Positions 40,443-52,729 of a stretch of DNA of 64,000 bases are shown here, piece after piece (position 1 is the stretch's first letter; each line of letters starts with the position of its first letter). The notes under the pieces are model-generated. The model searched no databases, was not told where the DNA came from, and was given only the letters and a program-made list of their open reading frames with translations. A program made the position numbers and the translations under genes. This stretch comes from Phytoseiulus persimilis (lineage: Eukaryota; Arthropoda; Arachnida; Mesostigmata; Phytoseiidae). The stretch spans positions 39,676,745-39,740,744 of the forward strand of contig CM075102.1 in assembly GCA_037576195.1 (NCBI GenBank). Direction: 5' to 3'.

Positions 40443-41940
40443 CGTAGAGGGGAAAACCTGCGACGTCATTCGAATTGGCGGTCTGCACACAATCTGCAAG
40501 CTATGTCATACAGTGGTGAGGGCGAAGGCGGGAAGGCATTTATTAGCCAGTAATCCCCCGACTGTGGCATCGCGCGAGGGGGCAAAAGGCGGCAGCAAAT
40601 GATGCCGTCGAGGGGCAACACGGGACCGTCGTGGCGAGCCGAGCGGAAGATTGAGGTGGGGTGGCAAAAGCGCGCTCTCGCTCGAAATGGCTCCCTGGCG
40701 GAGCAGCTCGGATCATTATGATAATTGTCATGGCGATTGTCGGGGCTTCCACCGAGATAGAAAAGCGCTCGGAAGCCGCCCCAATGGTTCTGTCGGATAA
40801 GTTCGGATCGAAGCTCACGAGAAGTGCCACAGGTATTCCTGATCGACAGGATCGCGGTTCGAGTTGTCGAGAGCGCGCGAAGATCCCGGACGATCGCTTA
40901 TGAAAGCTCCTCGGCGCGGGTCCTCGACGTAGCGCTTCGTCTTCCGCTGTCATATTTAAGAACGGAAGCCAAACGGGAAATTTCGAAGAAGAGGTGTTTG
41001 CTTAGAGCCCTGACATCAACGACGGCACTAGCGGCACCGACCGAAGCAGTGGCGACATCGCGCCGGAGAGTTTCTCAAAAACTCAGCCGTGTGTCAAGCG
41101 AACGAAGACGCTCGGAGCCCGTTAAAACCCTCGGTTCGCGCTCCAGCGGGAGACAAATGTTTGAGCAAGCTTCCTCGAGCGCTGCTCGGGAAATTGTTCG
41201 GAGGCTCTTTCGGAGGCGAGGGCGAAGGCTGAATACGAAGGAAAAACAATTGCCACAGCAAGAGTTTTGTGGTTTCGCCGCTGACATGACGTAGCATTTA
41301 TTGTGGGGACTCTGGGAGCCGGCCGACAAGCCAATCGACGTCGCTCCAACTAGAAATGGAGATGAACGCTAATCTGGCAGCCCTCCCCTCCCCCCTGTTC
41401 TGAAGTCCAAAGGAGCGTACCCTCGTTCGGCGCTCGATGTATCCTTCAGCTCGTTTCTGAGTCTGTTCTGCCGTTTGCGTAGCAGAAGGTGCTCCTTCAC
41501 GGCGATTCGTCGACCCCTCGCGTTATCCAGAGCCGATCTCGATCGGATCGTATGGGAGCGAGCGAGAGGTGACCGCATGTTATGTATTTATTTACAAGCC
41601 ATTTACTGCGAGGCGGCTCACTCCACCCTCGCGGAGGACGGGAGGAGGCTCGCCTCTCCGCCAACAATGATTTCATCGAACGAGGGACTCCGAGCGATCC
41701 GTCCGTCCAGCTCGAGTTCCCGTCTCGCCGCGCCGGTTGGACCTTCCAGTGCCATCCGTTCCGCCAACTGCGCTCATCTGCCGGGAGCGAACGCGGGAGG
41801 AGCTGAGAGATAAATTTCTCCCCTGAGTTTAGAAACCAATTCGGAATTCCAAGGTTCCTCCACAAGCGGGGAGCATTCCCGGACGGCTTGTTTTCATCGA
41901 GGCATCCCTCCAGCAAGCTGTTCCCCCGAGAGCGAAGGCT

Positions 41941-41967
41941 CGACCGACCGACCGGCTGCCTGCCTGC
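41941..41967. repeat. Short tetranucleotide repeats
   Basis: CGAC units followed by TGCC units, two to three copies each. Confidence 0.6.
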
Positions 41968-42297
41968 ATATTATATGGCTGAGAAATTACGTCGAGCTCG
42001 CCCCCCGTTTGTTTTTCTATCTTTCCCGTTTTTCGCCACCACCGTTCGTTGTCTTCTTCTGTTTCTATTCAGCACTTGACCGGAGCATACAGCTGCCAAC
42101 CGTCAGCTCGCTGGAGTGACAGCAAGTGAGGCGGGCTGGCTTGAGTCCGGTGTGCGCTCCTCGGAGAGCTCGGCACCGGGTGCAAGGAATTTAATTGGTC
42201 GTGAAATCACTGGCTGTCGATTGTGGCGGCAGTGTCGGCGATTCCGAACCCCCAATGTCACCATGAGGAGTCAGATCCGCAACCAAGGGTTTCGGGA

Positions 42298-42310
42298 CGC
42301 GCGCGCGCGC
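42298..42310. repeat. Alternating CG run
   Basis: Thirteen bases of alternating C and G, a sequence type able to adopt Z-DNA. CpG density like this suggests little germline methylation. Confidence 0.85.
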
Positions 42311-43020
42311 ATCGGAGGCCTGCTTCCCTTCGGCGTGATCCGTGTGGCGTCCTGAATATCGTTCACTCCGTCATCGAGTTCGACACTCACTCGGTCTGCC
42401 AAAATGTACATGAAATTCGGGTTGAAGACGAATGTTTCAGGAAGCTCGTCGTCATTCTTCAGCAACTGACGCAGCTGTGAACGGTAGTGTAGACAGGGCG
42501 ATGGCCCTGCGAGGTCGACAAAGTATTCAATCAGATTGCGTTGATTGATCCTCCTGCCGAACGAACGGAAGAATAGGAACGCGCGAGTCAGAAGGGGTGG
42601 TGTGTCACACGGAAGCAGGAATTCACCTAAAACTCTCGACTCAAAAACGTTTCCGTGAACGCGTTACGTCGCCAGGTTTCATCCGGCGCTTCAAACGCGA
42701 ACAAGAAACTCCATCTTCAAAGTCTCCTCGATCTCTACTCTATCCCGATCTCTCGATTCTCGACCATTGATTTCCGCAAGCAACTCATTCAAAAATGATG
42801 GGAATCGGGACGATTCACAATCAGTATGGAATTCAAAATGCGCCGGTGGACACCGCCCCACCGATCTCTCGCTCCTCTGGCATGTTCCGATTGGGCCTTC
42901 AGATTGCTCCCTCGTCGAGTTGATCCTTGCTGGGATCCTTGCGAGTTCCGGTTGCGAAGTCGGACGATTCACCTTCGGGGAGCTAGATGCTAACTGAGTC
43001 ATTGAGCGCTCTAGGAGCGA

Positions 43021-43046
43021 CGAAAACGCGCATCGAAGCGTTTTCG
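43021..43046. other. 9-bp inverted repeat
   Basis: CGAAAACGC (43021-43029) and GCGTTTTCG (43038-43046) pair perfectly around an 8-base loop. It lies about 1.05 kb before ratchet point 2. Confidence 0.45.
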
Positions 43047-43307
43047 CCGTGACTTTTGTTGTCCGTAGTGATGAAAGATGCTCAAGCTGCAGCGGAATGG
43101 TTCGAGTTGTGGGCTATTTTTTATTCTGCTGGATACTCCTCATTCTGCTGCTATCCTTCTGCGATTTCATTCGCTCTGAATCATCTATCCGTCCCTCCAT
43201 TCAGCCGACGATATCTATACGCATTTCAGCCGCGATCGCCGTTGTGGTGGTTTTCCGTTACGGAACGGTCGGATTTCGGACCACCGCATCCACTTGCGAC
43301 TGAGAAA

Positions 43308-43326
43308 TCCAACCAGCCAACCAACC
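43308..43326. repeat. CCAA-type short repeat
   Basis: CCAACCAGCCAACCAACC, an imperfect tetranucleotide run. Confidence 0.6.
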
Positions 43327-44097
43327 GGACGCCCACAGTCGTTGCACTAGAGTTGCCGGAGCGCTTTGGATTGAGGCCAGAAGCCTCCGCAGGATACGAG
43401 TTTTCGACGACAGTGCGGTCGGCGCCGTCGTTTGTCTGTGATCAGCAGATCCAGCCACTTCGGATCGGGAAGAGCAGCATGCAGGCAGACAGAAAATCGT
43501 CGATGACGGTTGAATGGTTCTAAGTTTTATGGGCGAATCGATTATTTGCGAATTCTGCGTTTACGCCGGAGCGTTGGCGGCTGCGATTTCCTCCCCATCT
43601 CGAGCTGTGATTTAGCTTTTGGCTCATTGTCGAGTTTTTCCCACATATGGCCAACTCGTTTCTCGCGGGGTATTTTCCTTCAGCTTCAGAATGAAACGAC
43701 CGCATGTAGCTCGGGAACGAATCCCTTGCGGGAGAGGAAATTCTAAAGCGATCCTTAAAGAATGAGGAATGGCTCCTCAAAGCTGATCCCCCTCTCTCGC
43801 TGAATAGGGCGATTGTCCGCCTGCCCTCAGAGCTCAAAACAAATGTCTTGACGACATGATAGCATGTGACGATATTTTTCCTTTGCCAGACGCCTCCCAT
43901 CACTGACAGCTGACGCGAAAGGGAGCTGACGGCGGCCAACGAGCACTGGCGTAGAGTATGCGGAGTATGATTTATTGAATGACCCTTTACGGTTTCCGTT
44001 CGGTGCCATTCGCTGTCGAGCACTGCGTGGAGCAGTCGGGACCCGTGTCGTTTCCCACCACGAACAGGGAGCCATCGAAGTAGCCGCTGAAAAATTT

Positions 44098-44128
44098 CTA
44101 ACTCGATGACGTTCCATTCCAGGTAAGC
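44098..44128 (+). other. Recursive splice site (ratchet point) 2
   Basis: CTAAC (44098-44102, branch A 44101), tract GTTCCATTCC, AG at 44121-44122, then GTAAGC. Branch-to-AG distance is 21 bases. CTCGAG follows at 44132-44137. Same design and strand as the sites at 14496, 57196 and 61859. Confidence 0.75.
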
Positions 44129-47100
44129 AAACTCGAGCTTTTAGAGCCAGCGACCATCGCAGATTCGTAGAAGGTTCCGAGCGTGGTACGCCATCGCTCC
44201 GGTTCCGCGACCGGCCCGTGGAACCGCCCGGCCTTCTCGGGCCTGAGGCCGTTTCGAAGGCTACGTGGACGAAGACATGTGTTGCGATTTGGATGGTGTT
44301 TATGCGTATCGATCCCTGGTCAGTGAGTCGTTGATTCGGCGCGTGTCACATTTGAGATTTTCTGGTCAAACACTTCCATTCTCGGACCGGCCTGTCCACT
44401 TGCCGAGGAACCGGCGCCCGACGGTGGGTTTGAAGCAGTGAGATAACGGTCGCGAATCTCTAGGCCACACCCTTCATAGGAGGCTCCCATCATCTACCTG
44501 ATGTCAGTCCTCGAGTTCATTATCATCTCTCAGGGGTTCCTCTGAGCCGATGAAGCGACGCAAAAGTTCTTGCCTGCCGCCAGTAATTCAGTCAGGAGTT
44601 TGTTGCAACTCTCCCCGTTCGTACGTTGCCGCCTCCCAACGTTTCGAGAGAAGCAACGCGGCTCGTTCGTTGTCGGGCTTATCGTTCGACCGCGTGCCCC
44701 AGTGTGCGCTCTTCGACGAAACACGGAAGATTCTCGCGGTTGTTGTTAATGCGAGAGCCTTCTTCATCGGCACGAAGGAGAGCGAAAAGTTTTGAGTCGG
44801 CATCCGCGCTGCGAAAATCGTGTGGGAGCTCGATAGGTGCAGCGAGCGCTTGAAAACGAACGACGACGACGCTTTCTCAGAGGGGGCTCCAGAACGACAC
44901 GGGACGAAACTCGGACGGAATTGAGGGGAAACGGAAGGGTGAAATCAGAGGAAACATCAACCCAGACTTTCATGAATCGCTACCTCTCCTTTTCCGGATA
45001 CGAACGTCGATGGCCGCGGCGGGAAGGCTGGCCGTGAGTTCCGTTTTCATCTGAGGCGGTTCCCGCCAACTGGCTTCATGAATGAATCCATGGAGCTTTT
45101 GGTCGCGGATTTCTCGCGAGTTCCACTGCAAGAATCGGTTCGGTTTCTCCGGTCCCGGCGCTCCTGTCATCTGAGGCAGTCGACATCGATGGCCGAGTCG
45201 CTCTCGATCGGACGATGGAATCGTTCTTGCGACAACGTACAGACTTCGTTCGTTGCGATGTGATCCAGTATCCGCACCGACCAGCGCTACAGCCCGCTTA
45301 GGTCAGTTGTTTCTGGCCACGAGGCCGTAGTTTCGGATGGAGCTGTTGCCGTGCACTCTTGAACGATGGGATTGTTTCGAAATGAGTTGAATCAACTCAC
45401 CCGACGACTTCGAAAATCAGGGGCGCTGCTCGGTCGGTCGCACTTTTGCCTGTCAATCAAATGGACCCTGCGGGCCTCTCATGTGTGATCCATGACACCC
45501 GAGCAGTATTCATGCTTTCTGGACTCACGCTCCGTCGTCCAGCCGCGACATGTCGTGGGTGTCATCTGAAGCGTCCCAGCAAACAAGTATACACATATTT
45601 CTTCCTTGAGCTTGCGTTGCACAGATCTTTTTCGTTGTGCCCATCCCACGAGCTGCATGACGCGAGCCGTTCGGCGTCGATACCACACAACTCGAGCCGT
45701 GAGCGGCACAGGTGGGACGGAGGTAACGAATGGCCAAGGTGTGACTGAATTGGAAAACCCCCAGCAGCACCCCGAACGAGAAGAGTTGGATGGCTTCCAC
45801 GAGTCCAAACACTCCAGATTCGGGCTATTGAAGTGTTGGCTCGGCATTAGCTGAGAGTGGCTTCGATCCCGTTGTACCAACAAAGACTGAGAAGGAGTCT
45901 TCAGGACACTAAGGTTAGCGGATGATGACTTTTTTGCTGTTGATGAAATTCTAAGTTGACAGAAATCTGATCGGTCCGTGCCACGCCCTCCGCCTTCGAG
46001 CCGTTGGGAGGAGCCGGCGATGGAACCCCCAATCTTTAGAGCGGCTGGAGGTTAGGTGTACGCGACCAGCGCATGGCCGGTACGAGAATCGTATTACTCA
46101 ATCATCTCACAATCCTTTCGGAGCCGCGATGATCGCCATACCCCGATCGGTCGTTGACGAACGTTTCGTTTATGCAAATGTGGGCTGGTGATGGTTCCGA
46201 ATATTCCGAGATTCCTTTTTCCTCGAATGATTTCAGAGTGGAACGATCTCGGGTCCGTGAATCAGATGAAGATATTCGCAGCATCGCGCGATAGTGTCTC
46301 CAACCGCGCTCCCTATTTAGCTCACATTACAAACAGAGCTTTCCTCTGTTCCAGACAGGGAGGCCCACGGACATGGTTTCGAAGCGACGGACGCCTGGAA
46401 AACGAGCCGCGTGCTCGGGGCGCGACCCCAAGCCACGGAGCCACTCCGAACACAGAGTCAGATTGAGTGATGCAAAACCAGTCGAGGAGAAGGTGTTCGA
46501 ACGTTTTCAGCGGTCTTCCTCCCGGTCGCGCTATCTCCCTCCTTCTTTTTTCTCCCCGTCGATCACATGTGTGTTTTCGACCGCCGGAATTTCCATGACT
46601 CCAGCAGACCATTGTATTCAATTCGGCCGTAGAATGACTCGTAACTAACATCTGCTGTCCCCATCCCGACCCTCTCCTCTTTTTTTAATGATAGTCCCCG
46701 AATATCGTCGAACGTGGAAGGCAAACATCGAAAGCAGACCATGATTAGAAACGAGCTCGATGAATTCCCGGATTCGCGGTCAGAGATCCGTCATCCAAAA
46801 GCTTTCCGCAAATGCAACGACGACAATGCGAATCATCGCTCACCCCACTGAGTGATTCGCAGATCTCTTTCTTTTCAATGATAGACGCGATGCCACTCCT
46901 GCCGATCGGCTCGATCACGAATCAGTCAAGGCTTCGTGTCTACGATCACCGTTGGCTCGCTCGTTCGATCAGATTTCCCGCAAATTATTAACAAGGTTCA
47001 TTCCGCTTGTTTTTGCGCGAACGAGTCCCGTTCTCGCGCGAGGTGAAACGATCCGTCGGGGAATGGGCTGAGCACACACAAACACGCCCACAAGAGGAAG

Positions 47101-50100
47101 AAAACAGTAGTTCACCAGCTTTGTTCCGATGTCTCATTCTTCTGAGCTACAATGCAGCCGAGAACAGGCGACCGTTTCCTTTTCAAGTTTCAACCGGAAC
47201 ACGATTGAGTCCGAGCGCAGCGCCGTCGACTTCGTATCAGCAGAGCGGAGCTTCGGCGAGCCTTTGTCAGAAGGATTAGAACACCTGCTGCAGAAGCGAA
47301 GTTTGCAGTTCCTGGATTCCGTCGTCGTGGGTCATTGTCACCGCCGACGCTGTGCGTTTTCTGTGCGGCAACTTTACCATGGAACTGTGGAGGAACCCGA
47401 GAGAGAGAGAACGATCCGTCCCGAGTTTGATCCGGTATGGAAACCGACGGTGCTCGGTGCAGAACTCGTTGGAAGCGCAAAGTGTCGGGGCTGACACCGT
47501 CTCGCCGTCCCTCTTGCGCTGCATGCTTCCAGTCGCGTCGGCCGCACAGCGGAAATGCTACTTTCCTCGATCGAGCAATCGACAATCGATCTGTGAGGAG
47601 CGAAGGATTCCATCTGATGTGTACCGTTCCGAATTCCCTCACTCAAGATGACAACGTTGTCTGAAAAGATGTTGACCTCTTGCTTCCCGAGGGTTGCTAT
47701 TTCGGAGCTGTCGAAGGTGGCGGCAACACGAAATGTTCGGAAAAGAAATTTCGGGCATTTCGCAAGCGGGTACTTTTTCGCGCTTGACGGTTGTTGAATG
47801 GACATCTTGATCAGCGCTGACGTAGGAGCCTGCGGTCAAAAGCTCTCTGGCTATTTGATTCGCCAATCCGGAGAAAAGAAGACCATTCAAATGGCCCTCG
47901 GGTGACCTTGCACTGTCCAAGCGATGACCCATCAGGCCAGAACCGCCAACTACCAGAATCACTATAATTTGTTTTTGTGGCTTTATCTATGTAACTTTTC
48001 TGTCACGACAGCAACGGCACTCGACAGCGTGAGGGTAGGCCACCGGTCGCCTGGTACGCCAGAATGTGTCGCGCTTGAAAACTTCTATATGAGGTGCCCG
48101 TCGGCGCCCGCAAATCCAACGACCCCCGTGGTCTTATGCAAACCCTGATCGGGAAAGGAAAACCTGAAAGAACAGCGATGCGCTCGATGACCCGCATTCA
48201 GGCAACGAGCAGCACGTGTTGCTCACATGCATTCCGATTAATGCATGGCGAATGACATGACGGCACCTCTGTATGCCTTGACCACGTGCAGCCACTGCAG
48301 GCATGTGGGTGCTGTTTCAGTCTGTTGGGTGCTATTTATAAATAACGCCGCCTGCCTCCGAGCGCTAACCATTCCTCCAGTTGTAAGGTCTGGTTGATAG
48401 CCGCTCATTGTCATGACTCTGCCAAGAACCCACCAACCGGGTCGAACACGGCTCCACATGGCTCTTCTCTTCCGTCGCGCCGATCGAGGCTGACCCGCTG
48501 AGATGTCTATGAACATGCCAACGTGCGAGAGTGTTTTTATGTTATATTTATGTGGTCTCCATGGACGATCAGAAGCCAAAAAGCTTCTGGGAAACGGTGA
48601 ACCTCTCCCACTCGTGATGCCGCAGCACCGCGAACATCTTTAAGGAGGTACAACAGGGAGAAAGAAAATGTTCCTATGGAACCCTGCTCGAAAGCGACAC
48701 GATGACACTAAATGGAGCGCACGGTTCAGGAAACGGACCAGCCAGCCGACCAACCCTGCGCTTCTTTTGGGCTGGCACGTACCCGACGGCGAACAACCGC
48801 AATGACTGCAGAGTCGTTATGCGGAACCACGACACGATCCTGTCTCTCCAGGATGTAGGAATTTTCCATCTCCAGGGACGAGAACAAGCAGGCAGAACTG
48901 AAACTCCATTGCAGACCACCCCAAACAGAGCCCTGCAGCGCAGGAACGAAACAGTGACCATTCGACTTCCAGTGCTGCAGCTGAAACAACAACATTACTG
49001 TCAGGAACGGGAGAATGCATTTTCGCGGGAGTTGCTCTCGGGACTTCTCCTCGAGGTTTCTGCAGGGTCTCACGGAGTTCTTGGACACGCTGAGGTTCTC
49101 CCAACGAGCTTCGAGTCCAGGGAATGAGCCAGCGGGTGGATGAACGAACCGGACTTGGATTAGCCATCGAATCGGCGCTTGACTCGCCGAGCGCAGAGCC
49201 GAGAGGTCGCGTCAAAGACAAAGTCAGTGACGGGTCAATTCGGTCCACAGAAAGTTCGGAAACGGTCGTTCCGAGTTGGAAGCGTCGTTGAAGACGTAAG
49301 CTTCAAAGGGAGAGGAAAATCGGATACTGCGAGTTCTGCTCGGAGCTGAACTTTGTTGTTGCGGCTTGCTCATGCGCGAACGCGAGCCGACAGTCAAGCC
49401 AGCGACGAGTAAAGGAGAATCGATTGTACACATCCGTCTGGATGGATTCCCATTCCATCTGTATGGGTGCGCAAGATGCCCTTCGACCCAACGTGGTGGG
49501 AAATGACCCGGAAAGGAGTCTACCCGGGCCTAGATAACTTTTGATAATGATACGTTATCAGCCCGCGTCGGTGTATGTCAATGCCCTGGAACCGTGTGCG
49601 TCTCTCCCCCTTTTGGGAAGGGAGTCGAGGAACGGGGGAGAAAAGCAGAATGCATCTGGAGAGTAATGCTTCGAGCGGGGTCGAAACCCTTACAATGCAA
49701 CGCGAGCAGCAGTTCCTCCCGAACAACAAAGGCGGAAACCGGGAGCGTTCGAACGTTCCGAAAACCGTCGTAGATTCTGAACGCATCGGCACAATGATCC
49801 GATCCATGATTCCCTCTGAATACTCGAGTCTGGCTGTTCGATTTGAACGAGGGTTCAAAAGAAACCGCAGAAATGTACCCGAAGCTTCACCGAGGGAATT
49901 CGTCGGATCAGCGGACTCTGATCGAGTTTCGTCGACCGGACATTTATTCGGAAACCGCCAACCGTGTTTGCACTAGAACAATGTTTAGGTGGGAGCGCCT
50001 GACGTCATGACATCATCGGTTCCCGCGGATCGTCATGAAAATTTTCGGTAGCATGGGCCTAGTAGAGCCTCCATGTACTCGACGCCTCGCCGCAACTGCG

Positions 50101-51538
50101 AACCCGGGGCGGCGTTTCCGCTAGGCTCCGCTGAAAACCGTCGTCCGGCTGTTTCTAGACGAGAGTGCTGCTGTGTGTGGGTTCTCGCAACTCTCCCCGC
50201 TTCCCCGATGTCGCCGGGTCTGGAGCGAGCAGGAAGCGATGCGAACTTCCCCGGTCGTTTGAAACATATTCCTGCCTTGTTAGTCAGTCGAGCGACGTGG
50301 AACGACATCATGGCGATATGTGAACAATTCGGAAAACGCTGGGCGAGCCATTATCATCAAAATCTGCGTGCGGCTATGGCAGCAATCGTTTGGAAAAGAA
50401 AAAAACAATAGTGCCGATTGTGTCTCATGGGTTCACGATCGCTTGGAACCGGCTCTCCGCTGCCGTGTGCGCGAATGAAAATGGAAAAACGATGAGGTGG
50501 TCTTTAAAACCGAAAGAAAACGAATAAATAAAGCCATTCCATTGTTGTCAGTTCATCGCGTTGGTCGATTCGTCGACCGGCCAACTGGCACGGGCCGGAA
50601 AGCTGAAACCGTGCTATTGATTCGCTTGTTCTGGATCGCACTCGGCGGAGACGAGGAATTATACTTGAATGAATTGATTTTCGGTAGAACACACTTTTCA
50701 CCAAGTTGACATCGTTGCTGCTGTAGCTCGCTGGTTACGACGAAAAAGGAGCTTGAATGGCAGTCCGGTGTGTTCGCTGCGCTCGCACTGTTCCGAAGTT
50801 TGTCTTTCTTCTTCTGTCTGAGTTTGTCTCCCATTCATCATCGCCGTCTACTCATTCTATGTGGTCTTCATCTCTTCCACACGGGTATCTCCTTTCTGGC
50901 AGCCGCTCGGCTTTAACAAGCTTCTCAGTTCGCGAGTCAGACCGCTGCTGGGAAACCAGCTTCTTTTGTTAGAGCACTTCCCTACGGTGGCATGCGGGCT
51001 TCCGTCGATGAGCCTCTGAGGTTCGTGCGTTGTCGGAACTCCGTGCTCTTTCCGCACTCAGGTCAGACAGGAGCTAATGAGGAGCGACCAAGCGTTCACT
51101 GAATAAATAAAGCCCAATTCGATTCGTTCGTGGCTTCCAGCGTGAATCAGGACGTCAAACGAAGACCTTCTGCATCGACTGGCCACAACCGAGCTCCAGG
51201 TGGCATCCTCCGATCGGAGTGAACTCAACACACAGTGAACTCGCTCTATCCAGGGGCATGTCACTCTCACATATTTTACCTCGAACTCCATGCTCATGCA
51301 GTTCTCGCTCAGCTAGCCAGGCCGTGCATAAAAATTCCTTTCTTGTGAAGATTCGCTCCGAGAAGTGGGTCAGTGCTGCTATCATGATTAAACTAACGAA
51401 CCGACCATGACAGAAGACTAGCTTTTGCACGAATCGAGCTTCGCCGAGGTCGGTTTATCAAAAGCCGAACCCCAAAACTGAGGCAGTAACATCTGCCCCG
51501 AGAATAGTTAGTCTAAATGTAAAATTCTGGTGATGTGC

Positions 51539-51630
51539 AGAGGTTTTGACCCTCTCGGGGGTCGGGAGCCTTGCCAAGTTTCCTTACTTAGCAGAGCGTT
51601 CAGCTACTGAACCAGAACGTTCTGGCTCCC
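51539..51630. other. Cloverleaf-like inverted repeats, tRNA-like on the - strand
   Basis: GGGAGCC (51564-51570) and GGCTCCC (51624-51630) form a perfect 7-bp closing stem over 67 bases. Inside are GCCAAGT/ACTTAGC (51573-51592, 6 of 7 paired), GTTCAG/CTGAAC (51598-51612, 3-base loop) and the 14-base palindrome CCAGAACGTTCTGG (51612-51625). On the - strand TGGTTCAGTAGC (51614-51603) fits 11 of 12 positions of an A box and GGGTCAAAACC (51552-51542) 10 of 11 of a B box, with a 5-bp T-type stem at 51539-51555. The acceptor stem implied by those boxes pairs only 4 of 7 and the anticodon arm does not form properly, so an intact tRNA is unlikely. A decayed tRNA or tRNA-derived element is possible. 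Confidence 0.25.
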
Positions 51631-51642
51631 AGCAGCTCGTCG

Positions 51643-51848
51643 GTTCGCTCACGAACTGTACGTAGCAGTCTCCTTCTGGAGCCGGAGTGAGTTTCGCGCG
51701 GCACGAGTCGATTCGTTAGGTCGCGCGTTCCCTCGTTCGGCCTCGCACAGAAACTCAAGAACGATCACATCGTTCGTCGCGACAATTAAACCCTGCCGCC
51801 GTCCGTTTCGCTCATCCGTCTTTGGATGAATTCATCCGAACATTCGGA
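51643..51848. other. Run of short hairpins and a 14-base palindrome
   Basis: GTTCG/CGAAC (51643-51656), GAACGAT/ATCGTTC with a 3-base loop (51759-51775), CATCC/GGATG (51813-51828), palindrome GGATGAATTCATCC (51824-51837) and TCCGAA/TTCGGA (51835-51848). The last three overlap and exclude one another. Part of the same structured zone as the elements on either side. Confidence 0.4.
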
Positions 51849-52030
51849 TCGCTCAACAAACCTTCGAGCTCTTTCAAAAACCACCGGCTGTGTCGAGCCG
51901 ACCCGCCACTCGGTCCGAACCGGGGATCATTTGGAACATGAAAGAGCTCTCGGCTTTTTGGGGTCCCGAAGAAATTTTAGATAGAATTCACAAATCGACC
52001 CGAAAGTGGTCTACCAATGAGACTGATGTT

Positions 52031-52190
52031 GAAACGAGGTTTCGCGATCCGCGTGCCACAAATGGTCGGCCCTCAAAATCTGAGGGCCGACCGTCCGTCA
52101 TAGCTTCCACCACAGTGGCAGACCGGCGGCAGGTTTTTATGCCGCCAATGTTCTTCTGCTCCTCGTGAATTTCGTGTGCGTGTGGCACGC
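52031..52190. other. Four consecutive stem-loops including a perfect 12-bp stem
   Basis: GAAAC/GTTTC (52031-52043, 3-base loop). GGTCGGCCCTCA/TGAGGGCCGACC (52064-52092, 12 bp perfect, 5-base loop, extendable by a G-U and an A-U pair). GGCGGCA/TGCCGCC (52125-52146, 8-base loop). GCGTG/CACGC (52178-52190, 3-base loop). The 12-bp stem is rare by chance in 64 kb. Order and spacing look like a compact structured RNA, but no known family (histone stem-loop, snRNA, miRNA precursor) matches. Confidence 0.45.
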
Positions 52191-52253
52191 CACCACCGGT
52201 CCAAAACTGCGTTTCCCCGGGAAAACTTTCACAGATTTCTCCATCGTTTCGCT

Positions 52254-52276
52254 GCTTTCTCTGTTCCACTTTACAG
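52254..52276 (+). other. Acceptor-like signal
   Basis: TTTCTCTGTTCCACTTTACAG has a good pyrimidine tract and AG but no CTAAY. No matching donor is visible. Confidence 0.15.
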
Positions 52277-52714
52277 CTGCTGAATCAAGAGCAGCTTATT
52301 GCTAGGTCGCTCGAGAATGCTTCACGGTTGTCTCTGTGGACTCACGATCCAGCTAGCGAATGATTTCGAGACGCCAAGAACCCGGAAAAGCAGTGTCGAG
52401 GAAAAGTCGGCGACATTCTGAATCGTCCATCGGCGGAATAGTTAGGAAGGTCACCGAGACCTTGAGTTGCATCCGGAGTTTCCTATGGGCTCGCCTTTTA
52501 CATTTGCCAAGTCACTGAGCCGCCGGACTTGCAGACAAAAACAGAACGACTCTCCGAACGCTGGAGCCGAAGCTTCGGGTGTTGGTTCAGATTTGGAATC
52601 AGTCCTGATTTCATCATAACAAGTGTGTCGGCGAAACGATGAAGCGTGGTGATGAACGAGCCGTTAGGTTCGAGTCGCCAGATCAAGTTCGTCGTACAAC
52701 CAACCGAACAAGCG

Positions 52715-52729
52715 AACAAACAAACAAAC
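52715..52729. repeat. AAAC short repeat
   Basis: About three and a half AACA units. Confidence 0.65.

Larger units (their letters stand above)
14497..44122 (+). other. Intron segment 2 (29.6 kb)
   Basis: This is the longest gap between ratchet points and has no CAG|GTAAG inside it. The only open frames are chance-length ones, the longest 187 codons (39766-40329, +) and 180 codons (19268-19810, +). Seen inside are isolated acceptor-like signals at 29101 and 34462 (+) and 27825 (-), a 47-base pyrimidine tract, an AT-rich patch near 30.3-30.4 kb, a degenerate ACN stretch, GGCC and CG tracts, and short simple repeats. No exon pair or known gene could be made out. Confidence 0.5.

Noticed and set aside
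50521..51116. Shared GAATAAATAAAGCC at about 50521 and 51102, resembling repeated poly(A) signals
   Set aside because: A 14-base match between two places is expected about by chance, and no gene end is supported nearby.
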